Shown here: one piece after another, positions 13,755 through 25,411 of the stretch
Numbering within the stretch: position 1 is the first letter of the stretch
Layout: the number at the start of each line of letters is the position of its first letter
Assembly: GCA_024663395.1 (NCBI GenBank)
Contig: JANFAH010000053.1
Coordinates: forward strand, 310,001-374,000
Source: Pisolithus tinctorius
Taxonomy: Eukaryota; Basidiomycota; Agaricomycetes; Boletales; Pisolithaceae
DNA: 64,000 nt
Direction: 5' to 3'
Notes under the pieces: generated by a model
Database searches by the model: none
What the model was told of the DNA's origin: nothing
Seen by the model: the letters and a program-made list of their open reading frames with translations, nothing else
Position numbers and translations under genes: made by a program

Positions 13755-16262
13755 CTTTTGCACTCAGCAGGTGTCTCTCCGTAGAAAATTTCTAGAACAG
13801 GGCCTACATGTTGCTATCTCCGCATCTCTCGTTTATCGTGTGCTATTTAAGGTTGCAAGTCAACGTAAAGTTTGTTCATTTGGAAGGATCATCTCATTGG
13901 CTTTGATTATGCTACATGCTCTTGCATTACTCAGTGCATCCTAGACAGTGTTACTGGCCGGCCGGTTTCACTGCCTGCAAGGGTTATTTTTGTAGAATTA
14001 GCCACTTTCTACGTATTGGGATACCTATTCGTCAGTGGAATACAAATTATATCTGGGTAGGTGTAAACTCGTTGGAGGGAAAGTAAGAACAACACAGTTA
14101 GCAGGGAGTGTAAGGAATTGAGAGTGTGTGAAATTACTGAGGATAGGTGCGGAACGGGGCGCGGACGCTTAAGGCTAGATGGCAAGAGTGGGATTTGGGT
14201 TTTCTTCCTACACAACATTCTGCCTCGAGTATTGATGCCAGGGCGGTGCTTTTGACCAAGCGACAAGGCAGGGATAAAGGAATTGTCGTCAGGGATAAAC
14301 TTCGCCAGAAGCAATTTCCCGCCAACTGTCGAGGGTAAGAACCCTAATTTGATATTTGGGAGTGCGCCATGACAATATCATTGAAGGAACGGCGAGCACA
14401 AAGCAGACTGCCGATAGTCCGCATACATAAATTCCAACTTTGTAGCTTGAGATCGACGGGACACGGTAACACGCAATTCAGGTTTGCATCACTATTCTCG
14501 GCCTCCGCGATGTGAACCCCGTTCAGGCGCCCATGTCTGTGAGGAGTGAAAGAATAGACCTCGCCTTTGCAAGGTTCAGCAACGTTTTGATGTGTTCTGG
14601 CCTCGGTAAGAAAAATAACTGCTCCACTTCCGACTGCATTCCAGTACGGTCACCCCTACAGGGTTTAGTTTGTAAACAACTCCACTACCACCTTCCTGTT
14701 AAGTCACATCAGAGGCCACCCCGCGGAATATTCGACAGTAACCTTGGCAGGCCGTGACGTGGCTTTGTTCATTTAATACCGATCAGAGGTCTGGAGGAAA
14801 GGAGAGGCATCGCAGCCACGACAACAGCTGTTGCCAGCCTTCATTTTCTTCCTTCTAGGGATGAGTGCCAAGGCGTAACGACTGCCAACACGCCCAAGCT
14901 GGACAGCCCTAGCATAGCCCGATAATCCGAGGAGCAATGATTCCTAGAGGCCTTCAAATAAATACCGCTCTCAACTTGATGAATCATCGACATCGGACAT
15001 CGGACATGAATAATGCCGCACCGAAGTTAATGGGGAGAGCCCCCACAAGAATTCTGCGATTCGGAATGTCTTTGAACACCGAGTTTAATCCGAGAAATTC
15101 TTACGGCTCGTAGAAACCACGGCGACCATTTAGGACTCACCGCAAGCATCACTGAACTCAATGTGCTGTATGGTTAGCAAGAATTTTACACGAACGGACG
15201 GATCCACTAACAACTTGACCGAAGAGAGAAAAAGAGAGGGAGGCTGATCCATGATGGTTAGAGCCTACACAGTCGCCTGCCAGCTAATTTTCTAAAGCTG
15301 CGATTAGCACTTGCACGCAGCAAGTGATTCCAAATCCGAGTTTCAACTGCAGTGGGGATTAAGACAAAGCGGCAAGCGACGAGGACTCATACTCCAACGA
15401 GGCACGTCTGTCTATCACTTGTTGGACAGCCTACCGCGCCGGACGCGATGAGGAGGGGTACAACACTACTGTTCTCTGTCGCTCGACTTGACCACTTTGC
15501 TAGCCCAGGCCCTAGTTCCTTTGCGGCAGCCCAGTCTATTGTCACTCCACGGACTCATCCGATACTGCTGCCAGGATCGGATCGGACCATAGAATGGACA
15601 GCGCAACCACCGCAACATAGCCTGCCTGGGGTATCGAGTTCTGTGGCCGCCTTTACGATGTGTCATGAGTGAATGCCAGCCAATAGGCAACCGAGTATTG
15701 GCGATGCTCCCCTCGAAGACCCTACCATGGAGCCTGACTTTAAATTTCAAATGACCACTACCAGCCAGTCACGAGAAGGCGAATGGTCAGTACTCCGTAA
15801 TTACTATGCAGTCAACGAATGGCCAGTAATGGAATCATCCGTGCAGTCCATCCTGTGATAAATATTGGCCACCTTCCACCTCACAGAGGTGGTGGAACTC
15901 TCAAAGAAGAGAACGTGCGACCATTAATGTCTCGCATTTTTGTATACTGATATTATTGGCACGACTGGCTAACTGACCTCTACTCCACGGATCGACTGGG
16001 TCTGGCAATAAAGCATGCATCCTAAGCAGGAAGCCAGCGAGGCATTCATTTTAACAAGGTTTGTCTGGCGCAATTGGTATGGGACAACGCAGCAGAGTTC
16101 AATGAGTGCCTTGTCCCTCCAGCCTTCAACCAATGGCTGGTTTCCTATTACACGACAGGCGAGGCTCTCGGACTGTATAAGAGCCTTCAGACATCAGGCC
16201 GTGTTCGGTCTCCCAATCCTCGAATACTCCTTTCCCCACTCACCCTGCCGTTGCTTTCTTCC
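13755..16262. other. Gene-poor interval between Nox1 and the first VIT gene
   Basis: About 2.5 kb in which I recognise no gene. Open frames of 60-106 codons on both strands (for example 15352-15672 and 15466-15750) overlap one another and show no conserved motif. There is a short GACATCGGACATCGGACAT repeat near 14990. I see no transposase, terminal repeats or tRNA. Confidence 0.5.
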
Positions 16263-17375
16263 ATGATGTTCTCGGAAACGCATGCCGCACCCGCTGTTCC
16301 TATTTCCATAAACAAGGACACTAATAACCCCCCGAAACCGCCGATCTGGCCCCTGAATACCGTTACAGAGGGTGTGCCTTCAACGTCACAGACAAAGTGT
16401 GACCGACGTTCCCGAGAGGGCGGTGTCTGCTGCAAAGACCTCAATGATGGAGATAATCGAACGCTCTTGGATCCGGACATTGTCCGTGACATGTAAGCCC
16501 TTGGCTGTCTGCGGTCCCGTTTCCCTCTCATCATAACATATCGAACGCCAGTGTGATTGGTCTATCTGATGGCCTTACTGTTCCCTTCGCCCTCACTGCT
16601 GGCCTTTCATCTCTTGGACAGTCACGGTTTGTCGTTATGGGTGGTTTAGCAGAACTTATTGCGGGTGCCATCTCGATGGGCATTGGTGGCTTCCTCGCAT
16701 CACAATCCGAAAGGGACTACTACCGCTTCAAAAAGCGTCAGACGTCCTCAAGAATACATCGCTCCTGCATGGGAGAAATGGAGAGGGAAGTGTTTTCCAT
16801 TCTTGGGCCTGTAGGTGTGGACGAGCGTACTGCACAAGTTGTGGCGAAGTGCTTGCGAGGATGTCGAATGCGACCCGGCAGACGTGGGAAGCGTGGATAG
16901 GACCTGCAGGCCTCGGAGATGAAGAAAAACAACTGACAAAAGCAAAGGAAGATGTGGGTCTAACCTCATTCCTTCTCAGATTTGGACTGGGTCTAGGTGC
17001 GCAATTGGTCTCCTGCACTTCTTTCATTCCAGCACTAATTGTCCTTCGGGTGAGTAGATGAGGTACCAACAAAACGGTTGTATATGTCTGCTGTGACGAT
17101 AGGGGTCGGGTACTTGGTTGGTGGGATTGTCCCACTGATACCCTACTTTTTTATTAGCCGTGCACGCGTCGCACTGCTTTATTCTTGCATTATCACAGGC
17201 GTGGTCCTGCTGATTTTTGGTGCATTCAAGGCTCGCGTTACTGGTGCCTGCGAACACTCTACTTGGCTATCTACGGGGAGCAGTGAGTATGCTAATAGTA
17301 GGGGGCGCTTCGGCGGCTGCGGCCTATGGGATGGTGGTACTCTTGGAAAAGAACTACGGTAGTACGAGCACATGA
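16263..17375 (+). CDS. Ccc1/VIT1-family vacuolar iron (Fe/Mn) transporter, copy 1
   Basis: Vacuolar membrane transporter that loads Fe(II)/Mn(II) into the vacuole for detoxification. The N-terminal region (MMFSETHAAPAVPISINK) leads to LLDPDIVRD and, after an intron, the family's first-helix signature VIGLSDGLTVPFALTAGLSS. Then come MGGLAELIAGAISMGIGGFL, ASQSERDYYRF (cytosolic metal-binding region), VGLTSFLLRFGLGL, and the last helices IGVGYLVGGIVPLIPYFF, LYSCIITGVVLLIFGAFKAR and LIVGGASAAAAYGMVVLL. The stop is at 17375. Frame changes are needed around 16856-16910 (VAKCLR to DEEKQLTK) and near 17250 (before TLLGYLRGAVSM). A paralogue in the same orientation lies 3 kb downstream. Confidence 0.9.
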
Positions 17376-17832
17376 TGGCTGGTGAATCTACTCCACATGT
17401 ATCAGCCTTTTAGTTACCTCTACCGATATTTACCATCAAGCCTAATCACTTCCAGTTGTCATCACGGTGGCACTGATCGAACCCGAGGAAATCCCGGATG
17501 GGGTAGTCAATAATCGCACGCAGAGGTAGGTTGCCTAGATAATACTGGAACACCATGGCTGTCCACGACACGGAAGAGGAATCTCAGAAGTCCAGTTCAT
17601 TCATTCCCGCTTGCCTTATTGTCTCCTGCACAGAGTATTATCATGACTCTATCTCAGGAGAGAGCATTCCATGCAGACCTGACTTGTTTTTCAGATGAAG
17701 GGGACTAGTAGTAAAACTTTCTCCTCTACCATTCTTTGCTAGGTGTCACACCGCATCAAACTAGAATATAATATTTCGAGCTAACGAGGGTCCAGAGAGA
17801 AATAGCGAATGAATGGGCTAAGTGTACAGAGT

Positions 17833-19532
17833 CTAGTAGCCCGTAGCCGACGTAGGGTTAAGGAAAGGATCGTTGCTGTAGTTGAAAACGGAGCAGCCAC
17901 GCAAAACCGTCTGGTTGCACGAGAAGCACCAGTTGACTGTAGGAATTGATCGTGCTCCACTGTAGGTACAGCGTCGTTCAGGAAGAGTGCAAGTAGTTAC
18001 AAGCGAAGAACTTACAGCAATGCTGCTGACGAGTTTATCCAACTGAGATGCTGTTACTACCCCAGAACTGCAAGAGTACGGAGCTTCGTTGTCGGTACCG
18101 TTCTTGAACTTCATAGGCGACAGTTATATTGACCCTGAGTGTCTTGGGAGAGCTCAAGAGCAACAACCGAAGCATAAGTCCGCTGCTACAAGTGAGGACC
18201 GGAACGAAGTACATTAGACAAGCAGACCCACCAATTCCGGAAATGTTGGGGTTGGTAACTGTAGCAGTTCGTGACGTTGAACAGAGAGATGAATGGCTTG
18301 TAATCGACCTTCCGTCAATGCAATCTTGACTTTGTTGCTCGGCAAGGTCATGTTACCCAATGACCACAGCATCTCGGGCCAGAGAGTACGAATAGCAACT
18401 ATAAGTTGTCAATCCAGAAACTCTCAGGCATCGGATTCTGAGACTGCTTACTTTGGCCAACACCGTTGATGACACTGTCTGTGAAGACATTTTGCTCGTG
18501 TTGGTTAGCGAAGTAACGAGCCTGGTCCAGAAGGGTCTTGGGGAAGTTGTCGTAGAACGTCTTGTTGTGGGTGTATTGGACATTGAGGTAGTCATAGATC
18601 TAGCCAGAACATTCAATATCCCAGATCTAGGTCACTTTCTGACTACTCACAGTTCCACTGTGATAGTAATAATAAATTAGTATAGGAAGAAACCATAGCT
18701 AGTTCGAAATAAACTCACCATGTTGAGGAAGCTGTTGTTCAATCCAGTTCAGGTAGGGCTGTGACCGCTTCCAGGAATGGAGCTGCAGGTAGCAGGTAAG
18801 ATCCTTGAAGACTACACCGCTGTTCAAGCGACCAAGGTGGGCTTGGAAGTACTGGCAGGAATGTTGTATAACTACTTCTCCGCTCGAGAAGAAAGAGACG
18901 TACCTCGCACTCCATCCAGCTGGTGAGGGACTGGGGCCTGCCAGTACTCCAATGATTCCACTGGTACAGTACTGGTAACCACCAAGGGGTGGAGTAACTA
19001 CTTGTCCATTCCGCCAAAGTAATGGTAGAGTTTGGCGTAGGAGGGTAGAGGCCTTGCAAAAGGGCATACGCGGAATCAAGGATGACGTCGCCTCCACCAG
19101 CATCGGCGCGGACATAGAGTTGGTCAACGTCCACGACATTGGTATTAATACCCTTAATGTAAGAAGGCGACCCTGGGTTAAGGTAGGTGTTCCGGAGGAA
19201 CTGTCCCAACTGATATTCTTGTTGCTGTTCAAGAAGTAAGTACGCGTCGCTAAGGCGAAGGGGTATCAGTATACACACAGCACCAAAGGGAGTCAAGTAT
19301 CCCTGAGTAGAATTGTAATGTAGCTGGGTCTTGGTAGACCGTCGATGACCGATCGCCATGGCGGGCGAGCAGCACAACACCAACTGAGGCCAGCCGAGGT
19401 CGACGTGTTTACCATTTTCGCAGGGAAGTCAAACTCGGGGGAGACAAAAATTGTGGGCAGAAGGCGGCCAGTCTTTTGTAGTCTGTCGGCAGCTAGCCGG
19501 TAACATTGCTCAAGCGATGTTTCAACTTCCAT
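17833..19532 (-). CDS. Secreted histidine acid phosphatase / phytase-like protein
   Basis: Extracellular phosphomonoesterase of the histidine-phosphatase clan (branch 2), likely to release phosphate from phytate or other esters. The catalytic RHGDR motif lies at about 19350-19364, inside VGVVLLARHGDRS and followed by VYQDPAT. Family blocks follow: QEYQLGQFLRNTYLNPGSPS, DVDQLYVRADAGGGDVILDS, ALLQGLYPPTPNSTITLA, VPVESLEYWQ, LPAAPFLEAV, IYDYLNVQYTHNKTFYDNF, LLDQARYFANQHEQNVFTD and C-terminal MKFKNGTDNEAPYS...VNWCFSCNQTVLRGCSVF. Several one-base insertions break the frame (near 19383, 19310, 19005, 18970 and more in 18740-18800). The first exon, with FPAKMVNTSTSAGL, is clear; the true start and signal peptide are not, so the given start is provisional. 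It lies between two iron-transporter paralogues on the other strand. Confidence 0.88.
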
Positions 19533-19539
19533 CTCGGTA

Positions 19540-20190
19540 CCCAGCCCGCTTCAAATCCGATTAATACAGTGCTACGCGTCGTTGGCCGATTTGAGTCCTA
19601 CTGGTTGTCACTTTCGTGGCGGTGAAATAGGTCATGACATTACTGTGGAGTTAGCACATATCAGGCAAATGTTTAAGCCGCTTTATTTCTCATCACACGC
19701 AGACAGTGCCGCCCCGGCGATCGTGTGGGACATGTATCCAACACTCGTAGGCGTCCATCATCCCACTCTACTGGCAACGTTACATCTCATCTCATTCACC
19801 TTTATGATCCCCCCTGCCAAGGGCTCCTTTGAAACTTGTCGGGTGGAGTGCGCTGATCAGTGACGACGGGTTCTTATTCGTCAGATGCATGACGTGATCA
19901 TGGGCATCCCGTTGAGAAAATTTCGAACGTGCTACTAGTGGTACCTAGCGGCGCGGACCCGTTGACGAATCATGCACGTCCCTTAAAATAGCGGCAAACA
20001 TCCACATGTGCCAATCAGTTGTCCAGGGGATCAAGTGGGAAGAAAGTCAGTGGATGGTCAATTGAGTTCGTCCATTGCAGGTCGATGGAAGAGGAACCTC
20101 AGTCACCAATGGGAATCGCCGCATTGTACACATAGACCACAGTAGAGCTTGACGCCCGACGTGCCAGCTTGGCCTCCACAATTACGTTGT
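19540..20190. other. Intergenic interval upstream of VIT copy 2 and the phosphatase
   Basis: Divergent upstream region serving the phosphatase (-) and the second VIT gene (+). Open frames here are short and unconvincing. No repeat or RNA gene is seen. Confidence 0.5.
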
Positions 20191-20197
20191 CTTAAGA

Positions 20198-21241
20198 ATG
20201 AATGGTGAGCTTGCTGTGTCTATCTCCATCAACAGCGACCTAAAACAACCGTTTCAAACCAACCTACATGGTTTCTAGAGTCCGCAAATCTAGGAGAACC
20301 TGTACCTCTTCGAGCGAGGTCCGATAGGGGACGGTCAAGGCAGTGTGGGACCTCAAGGATGACGACAAACGCACTCTAGTCGATCCGGACGTCGTTCGTG
20401 ACGTGTGAGTCCCCATGTTGTTGGTCCACTATCTCTACTCAACACCGACTGTATTAGTGTGATTGGTCTGTCTGACGGTCTCACTGTTCCCTTTGCTCTT
20501 ACAGCCGGTCTTTCGTCCCTCGGGGAATCTAGACTTGTGGTTCTTGGCTGGTATGGCAGAGCTCATCGCGGGCGCTATCTCCATGGGTATTGGTGGCTTC
20601 CTCGCGTCCCAAGCTGAAAGAGATCACTACCAGTTCTTGAAACGACGCATCTCCGCTCGGGTGCAACGTAGTTGCGATGATGACATCGAAAGAGAAGTAT
20701 ACGCGATACTAGGGACCCGCTGGAATTGACGAAGCGCACCGCGCAGGCGGTCACCAACAGTTTACGAGCTGTCGAATCTGAAGGGAACGAAGGTCCAGTG
20801 GATGAGGAACGACAACAACTTACATGGAAAGATGATGTCAGACTCACTACGTTCCTGCTCCAATTCGGTGAAGGACTCAGTACGTAGTAACGCCTCACCC
20901 TTCTCCAATTATTTTACCGTTATTGCTTGAACAGAGGAGATACCAGCCGAACGACCTTACCTCTCTGCCTATAACAATCGGACTTGGTTACTTGGTTGGC
21001 GGCATTGTCCCCCTTGGTCCCGTACTTTTTCAGTCAGTCGCGCACACATCGCGTTGCTTTACTCTTGCATCCTCACTGGCCTCGTCTTGCTTGTCTTTGG
21101 CGCCGTTAAAGCTCGAGTCACTGGTGCCAGCAACAATGCGGCAGGGATACGTATGGGGCGCACTAAGTACCTTAATGGTAGGCGGGGCTGCAGCAGGCGC
21201 TGCAGTACGGAATTGTCGCGTTCTTTGAACGGAAGCCATAA
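20198..21241 (+). CDS. Ccc1/VIT1-family iron transporter, copy 2 (degenerate reading frame)
   Basis: Paralogue of the gene at 16263. Shared blocks are AVSISINSD near the ATG at 20198, DLKDDDKRTLVDPDVVRD, VIGLSDGLTVPFALTAGLSS, GMAELIAGAISMGIGGFLAS, QAERDHYQFLKRR, TTFLLQFGEGLS, IGLGYLVGGIVPLGP, LVFGAVKARVTGA and WGALSTLMVGGAAAGAA, ending FFERKP. Extra single bases interrupt it near 20549 (VVLG / GMAEL), 20715 and 20734 (LGPAGIDE-type stretch) and 21215 (AA / YGIVAFF). A TAG also follows the N-terminal block near 20279. Copy 1 and the family give the expected reading at each site. Whether it is a live gene with consensus errors or a decaying copy cannot be told from sequence alone. Confidence 0.82.
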
Positions 21242-21249
21242 TTCAAGTC

Positions 21250-21930
21250 AGGTTCGGCTGCTCCTCACCATACGGTGTAGTGGACTGCAATAGCAAGGGT
21301 AACCCTACTACATTCGCAAGATACCACGCAGTGTATGATTGCATCTATGGCTTGCAATACCACGGTTATTCAGACTCGTCGAAGAATGCATAGTTAGGGA
21401 AGTTTGTGATGAACTTCGGCCTAGTCTAACCTACACCAGGGAGTTGCGCGATTTTCTCGAGGCGTAATGCATACCCGATGTAGATGGTTGCAATAGGTAA
21501 AACTCTTAATGTGTAGTAGGATCAGTACGCAGCATCATAAATACGTCAGCACGGGGAAAAGACAGCAAGCTTCTACAACACTATTAGTAGGCGAAGAACA
21601 CCCTACTATGGCGTTTTAATCTTCATCAATTTGTGGATATCCTAACTTCTGGTGACTAGTCTGTCGACGACTTCTCTCGTTAGTCACCAGATTCTATGTA
21701 ACTGTCGGGACCGTCTTTGACAAAATAACAAGGAATGACCAGTCCTTGTCTTGCATGGATTGAACGTTTTTCGCCTGGGAATGCTCTTTAGAACGCTGGA
21801 AGAATTTGCTAACCAGAAAATGAACCTCTAACTTACGTAATTGTCTAGGCTATCCGCGGTTACTAATCAGCTCGCCGCTGTAGAGGGGGCGGGACCTCGT
21901 CAATAGGTGGTGACCCCCTAGCACCGCACT
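21250..21930. other. Intergenic interval with a short perfect hairpin
   Basis: No gene recognised. The only structure seen is a perfect 11-bp inverted repeat, TCTGGTGACTA at 21648-21658 against TAGTCACCAGA at 21681-21691, with a 22-nt loop. Confidence 0.5.
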
Positions 21931-24427
21931 TTGGGGCTGCAAGCGATACGACGTCAGAAGGCAAGCTGCCTTGCACAGGTTTTGAATTGCGCCGCAAATT
22001 CTTCGTTTGGTTTCTGTCTTGGATTGCGAGTGGCGGAACAGGCGCAGCGAAGGCGATTAGAGCAGTTCATTGGAGTCTTCAACCGAGTGAGAAGTGGATC
22101 AGGAGACCAAACGCCGCACTCCTTCTCAAGCCGCTACGACCTACGAGCGTTCTGGATTCCCAACGTCTGTAGTCCTCTGGAATGCTGGTACAGACATCTG
22201 AAACGGCCGTGAATTTGCTCGCTGAAGATGAGTTTGGGATCGTGTACTTCATCCAAAATGCCCAGCAGTTTTGGTCCGGTATGTTCCATGCTTCCATGTC
22301 AGGTGTTACCTCTTCACATCGATATTTTGGGTTGAACATTAGAATTGGATGACCTCCTTCGCGTCCCGGCTGAGGTAACATTGTCGTTGCTAGACACGAC
22401 TCTCAGGAGGTTTACATCCTTATGTGCTTCTTATCATGGTTCGTTGCTCCATTCTTGATTGCACTCTGACAATTGATCCTATCATTTTCGATGGTCAGAG
22501 CAATACCTCCAGAGCCCATTGCAATTGGAACATGCTTGCCAACGGCTCTTGGGTTCGGAGTTATTCACATTCCACTCTGAGCGGATGTGCGAGCTGATTA
22601 TCGAAGATGCCCAATCAGTAACTAGTCTTCGTATCTGCACACCCACGCCAAACTCATTTCCCCGTAGAAAACAGATCCTCACGTGCAACTCATATTATAC
22701 AGCATTCTTTTCTACTACGGACGTCGGCATACAAGCTTTCTCCGTTCTAGCAAGCGATGGAAACCCGTGATACCCTTGCTGATGGATCACGTCCTGGTCG
22801 AGATAGATCCTGAGACCGAATTCATGAATCTCGTCCCAAGCTCCGCGAGCGGTTCTCGACAGAGTATCTTTATGGGTCCCGTGACAATCGAAGCCAAACT
22901 GAGGTGCCTCAGTGTTAGGTTGCTCTACGAAGTGTGCCGGGTACAAAAGTTGTCTGTGCAGGACCTCCGTATGTTCTTGTCGAACCATCGGTTTCAGGTT
23001 TCTGTTTCTGTTAACCTCCCTTCTCAGGTGTCTTCACCAATTCGTTCATAGACCACTTATTCGAGCTTGTCGAGCAAACCAAGTTTGTACCAGACGAGAC
23101 ATTTAATTATTCGGTTATCAAACTTCTAGGTAAGCAACCCTTCAAATTTTCCGTGAGCATCGCTGACTATCGCGAAGGTCGCACTTAATGAGCAATTCAT
23201 GGTGGCAGCGCTGGACAAAAAGACCACTCTCTCATCTGGGAAAGCCCCCGAAGTTCAAAATCGAGTAATACATGTGTTGACGTCTCGCCTTGGATCCACT
23301 AAAACCTTCGGCGAGAACATGATCTTCATGCTCAACCGTGCATGTATGTTATCTGAATTGGCTTTCTGCTTAATGCTGACCGATTTTTGGCAGCCCAGTC
23401 AGCCGATGATCAATGCATGCAATTGCTGGTGTTGAAGCTTCTGTATATTCTTTTCACTTCCAAAGCCACTTCGGAGTTTTTCTACACCAACGATCTCTGC
23501 GTTCTCGTGGATGTCTTCCTACGTGAAGTGGTCGATCTTGGTGAGGAGAACGAATCTGTGAGTACACTTCAATCGCATAATGACCTCGACCTTCATGCTC
23601 ATGGTTGCTGCTAGCTGCGGCAGACGTATCTTCGTGTCTTACACCCTCTGCTTACGAAGACGCAACTCAGGGATGTGCCTTATAAGCGGCCTCAAATAGT
23701 CATGACCTTAGAGTCTTTGATACGACAAACACAATTCCGAGAAGTTAACCCGACAACAAAACGTTTAGTGGAACGGTGTCTTAGCGGCGAGTGGTGTATG
23801 CAGTTGCGGAAGTCGTCATTCGACAGGGATGCTATCACAGCCGAAGAGCAATTCCGTGAGGCTAGTCCTAGTCGTGAGGTGGTGGCGTCAACGATGCATG
23901 ATACCTCACCGGCTCAAACACCGATGTCCGCCACGTTGGAGCGCTCGTCAAGCATTTCTAAACCGAAGCATATCAAAAGCAGCCGCAGCATAGATAACTT
24001 AAAGGTCACGCTATTTTCACGGCTAGGCATAGAAACGCACAGGAGGCCGAGCGTGGAAAGTGCCCCAACCTTCGGTGGCGCTACTTCTGGGGCCACGGGA
24101 ACTGCAACCAGAAGGCCCTCTAAGTCGGGATCCGTGGACAACGGAACTTTCTCTTCTCACCAATACGCAACCCGTCATGCAAATCTTCACGCGTCACCAT
24201 CATCACCTGATGCAATCAGCCTTCCCTCCAACCCCACAGCAGTGCCTCAGAAATTACGCAGGCCACCGCCACCGCCGCCCGTAAGGCGGAAGTCACCGCC
24301 AACTGCTGTTGGCGTGACTAATGGCGGAGCTATTATTACCGCTATAGCGAGTTCTTCGTCTTCGGTTCTTAAGAAACTCGGCAATAGCAGGGGACAGTCG
24401 ACAGATTTCATCAAAGGGACGTCATGA
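21931..24427 (+). CDS. LDB17: Ldb17/Dip1 (SPIN90-like) actin-regulatory protein
   Basis: Member of the Ldb17/Dip1/SPIN90 family (DUF2013-type armadillo-like domain), which activates Arp2/3 to nucleate linear seed filaments at endocytic sites. Exons give LLAEDEFGIVYFIQNAQQFW, EQYLQSPLQLEHACQRLLGS, LQLILYSILFYYGRR, WKPVIPLLMDHVLVEID, TKFVPDETFNYSVIKLL, ALNEQFMVAAL, NRVIHVLTSRLGSTKTFGEN, FFYTNDLCVLVDVFLREVVD and the family signature TYLRVLHPLLTKTQLRDVPY. The last exon (23675-24427) adds a long Ser-rich tail ending in a proline run (RRPPPPPPVRRKSPP), as expected for SH3 binding. The N-terminal exon and start are uncertain; coding is clear from about 22150. The domain assignment is from recalled family pattern, so moderately high confidence. 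Confidence 0.8.
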
Positions 24428-24691
24428 TCCGGTGAAGGCGGGCATACACGCTCAAACGTACCTTTTTGCTTTTCATTTACAATGACTAGATCTGCCATAG
24501 CCTCACTACGCGCTGTTGGCTTAGGGCATCTCATTATGCCATGAGACAGCCTATTGTGCCTTGACCTTGATCTACATACTGTAGCACTAATTGCACTTGT
24601 CACTGAGTTTGGAGCTACAGCCGAAAAGGTTATAATGCGTATGTCATAATGCATAATCACCTTGTTTACAAGGTCACTGCACCTGGAAATT

Positions 24692-24990
24692 CGTCGTCGT
24701 GGATGGCAGGCACCTTGTTTACAGATGCGACATAGATCCCCATAATTTACATGCGAGATTTCAATGTCTAAAGATCATATACCGCTCATTGCTCCGCTGT
24801 CAACTCTGTCTCCGCAGCGTTTCCCCATCCTCGCGCGTACTTGCGAATGAGAATGGGGAGACACTGCGGAGACAGAGGAGTTGAGAACGGAGCGATGGGT
24901 GGTATATGATCTTTAGACATCGAAATCTCGCATGTAAATTGTGGGAATCTATTTTGCATCCGTAAACAAGGTGCCTGCCGTCCCCGACGG
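24692..24990. mobile_element. Long foldback hairpin (MITE-like inverted repeat)
   Basis: Two nearly complementary arms of about 137 bp (24692-24828 and 24853-24990) surround a 24-nt loop. The outer ends carry GGCAGGCACCTTGTTTACA and its complement TGTAAACAAGGTGCCTGCC. The inner ends are CGCAGCGTTTCCCCAT against ATGGGGAGACACTGCG. The arms differ at a limited number of positions, so this is an old or imperfect foldback. There is no coding capacity. A third CACCTTGTTTACA copy sits just outside at 24658-24670. No clear target-site duplication was identified. Confidence 0.85.
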
Positions 24991-24994
24991 CCCT

Positions 24995-25411
24995 ATCTTC
25001 TAGTGCACAACTTCCGAGGGGAAATTCTGATCAAGTATCATTCACCACCAGCTAAGTTGCATGCTGATAGTACAAAATTCTCATAATGCACTGGATTTCG
25101 TCGATCCCAATCGCATACATTATGACCTTTCCTACTGTATCTGCTTTCAATTTTTTAAATGAAGGCTTCGAATCTACTGGACTCAAGGGACAGGCACACA
25201 TTAAGAGGAAAACAAACAACTTTTACCTTTCTCCGTAGGGTACATCTGCCATCTTACTGAGGCCCACAGGGGAGGTAAGTCTCTGCGAAGCTTGAAAACA
25301 GGCTTTTTGAGAGAATTTGTACATCGGGTTTTGCCGAGCTTCTGTCTTGCCAGCCAAACTTGGAAAATAACGTCGGTCGGAGGAGCTGAGCCAACACGTT
25401 CAGCGGCAATA
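24995..25411. other. Upstream region of DBP4
   Basis: Non-coding as far as I can see. It lies between the foldback element and the DBP4 start codon and presumably carries the helicase promoter; no distinct TATA or other site is convincing. Confidence 0.5.

Noticed and set aside
13755..16262. Transposon remnant in the gene-poor interval
   Set aside because: No transposase or reverse-transcriptase motif, terminal repeats or target duplication could be seen.
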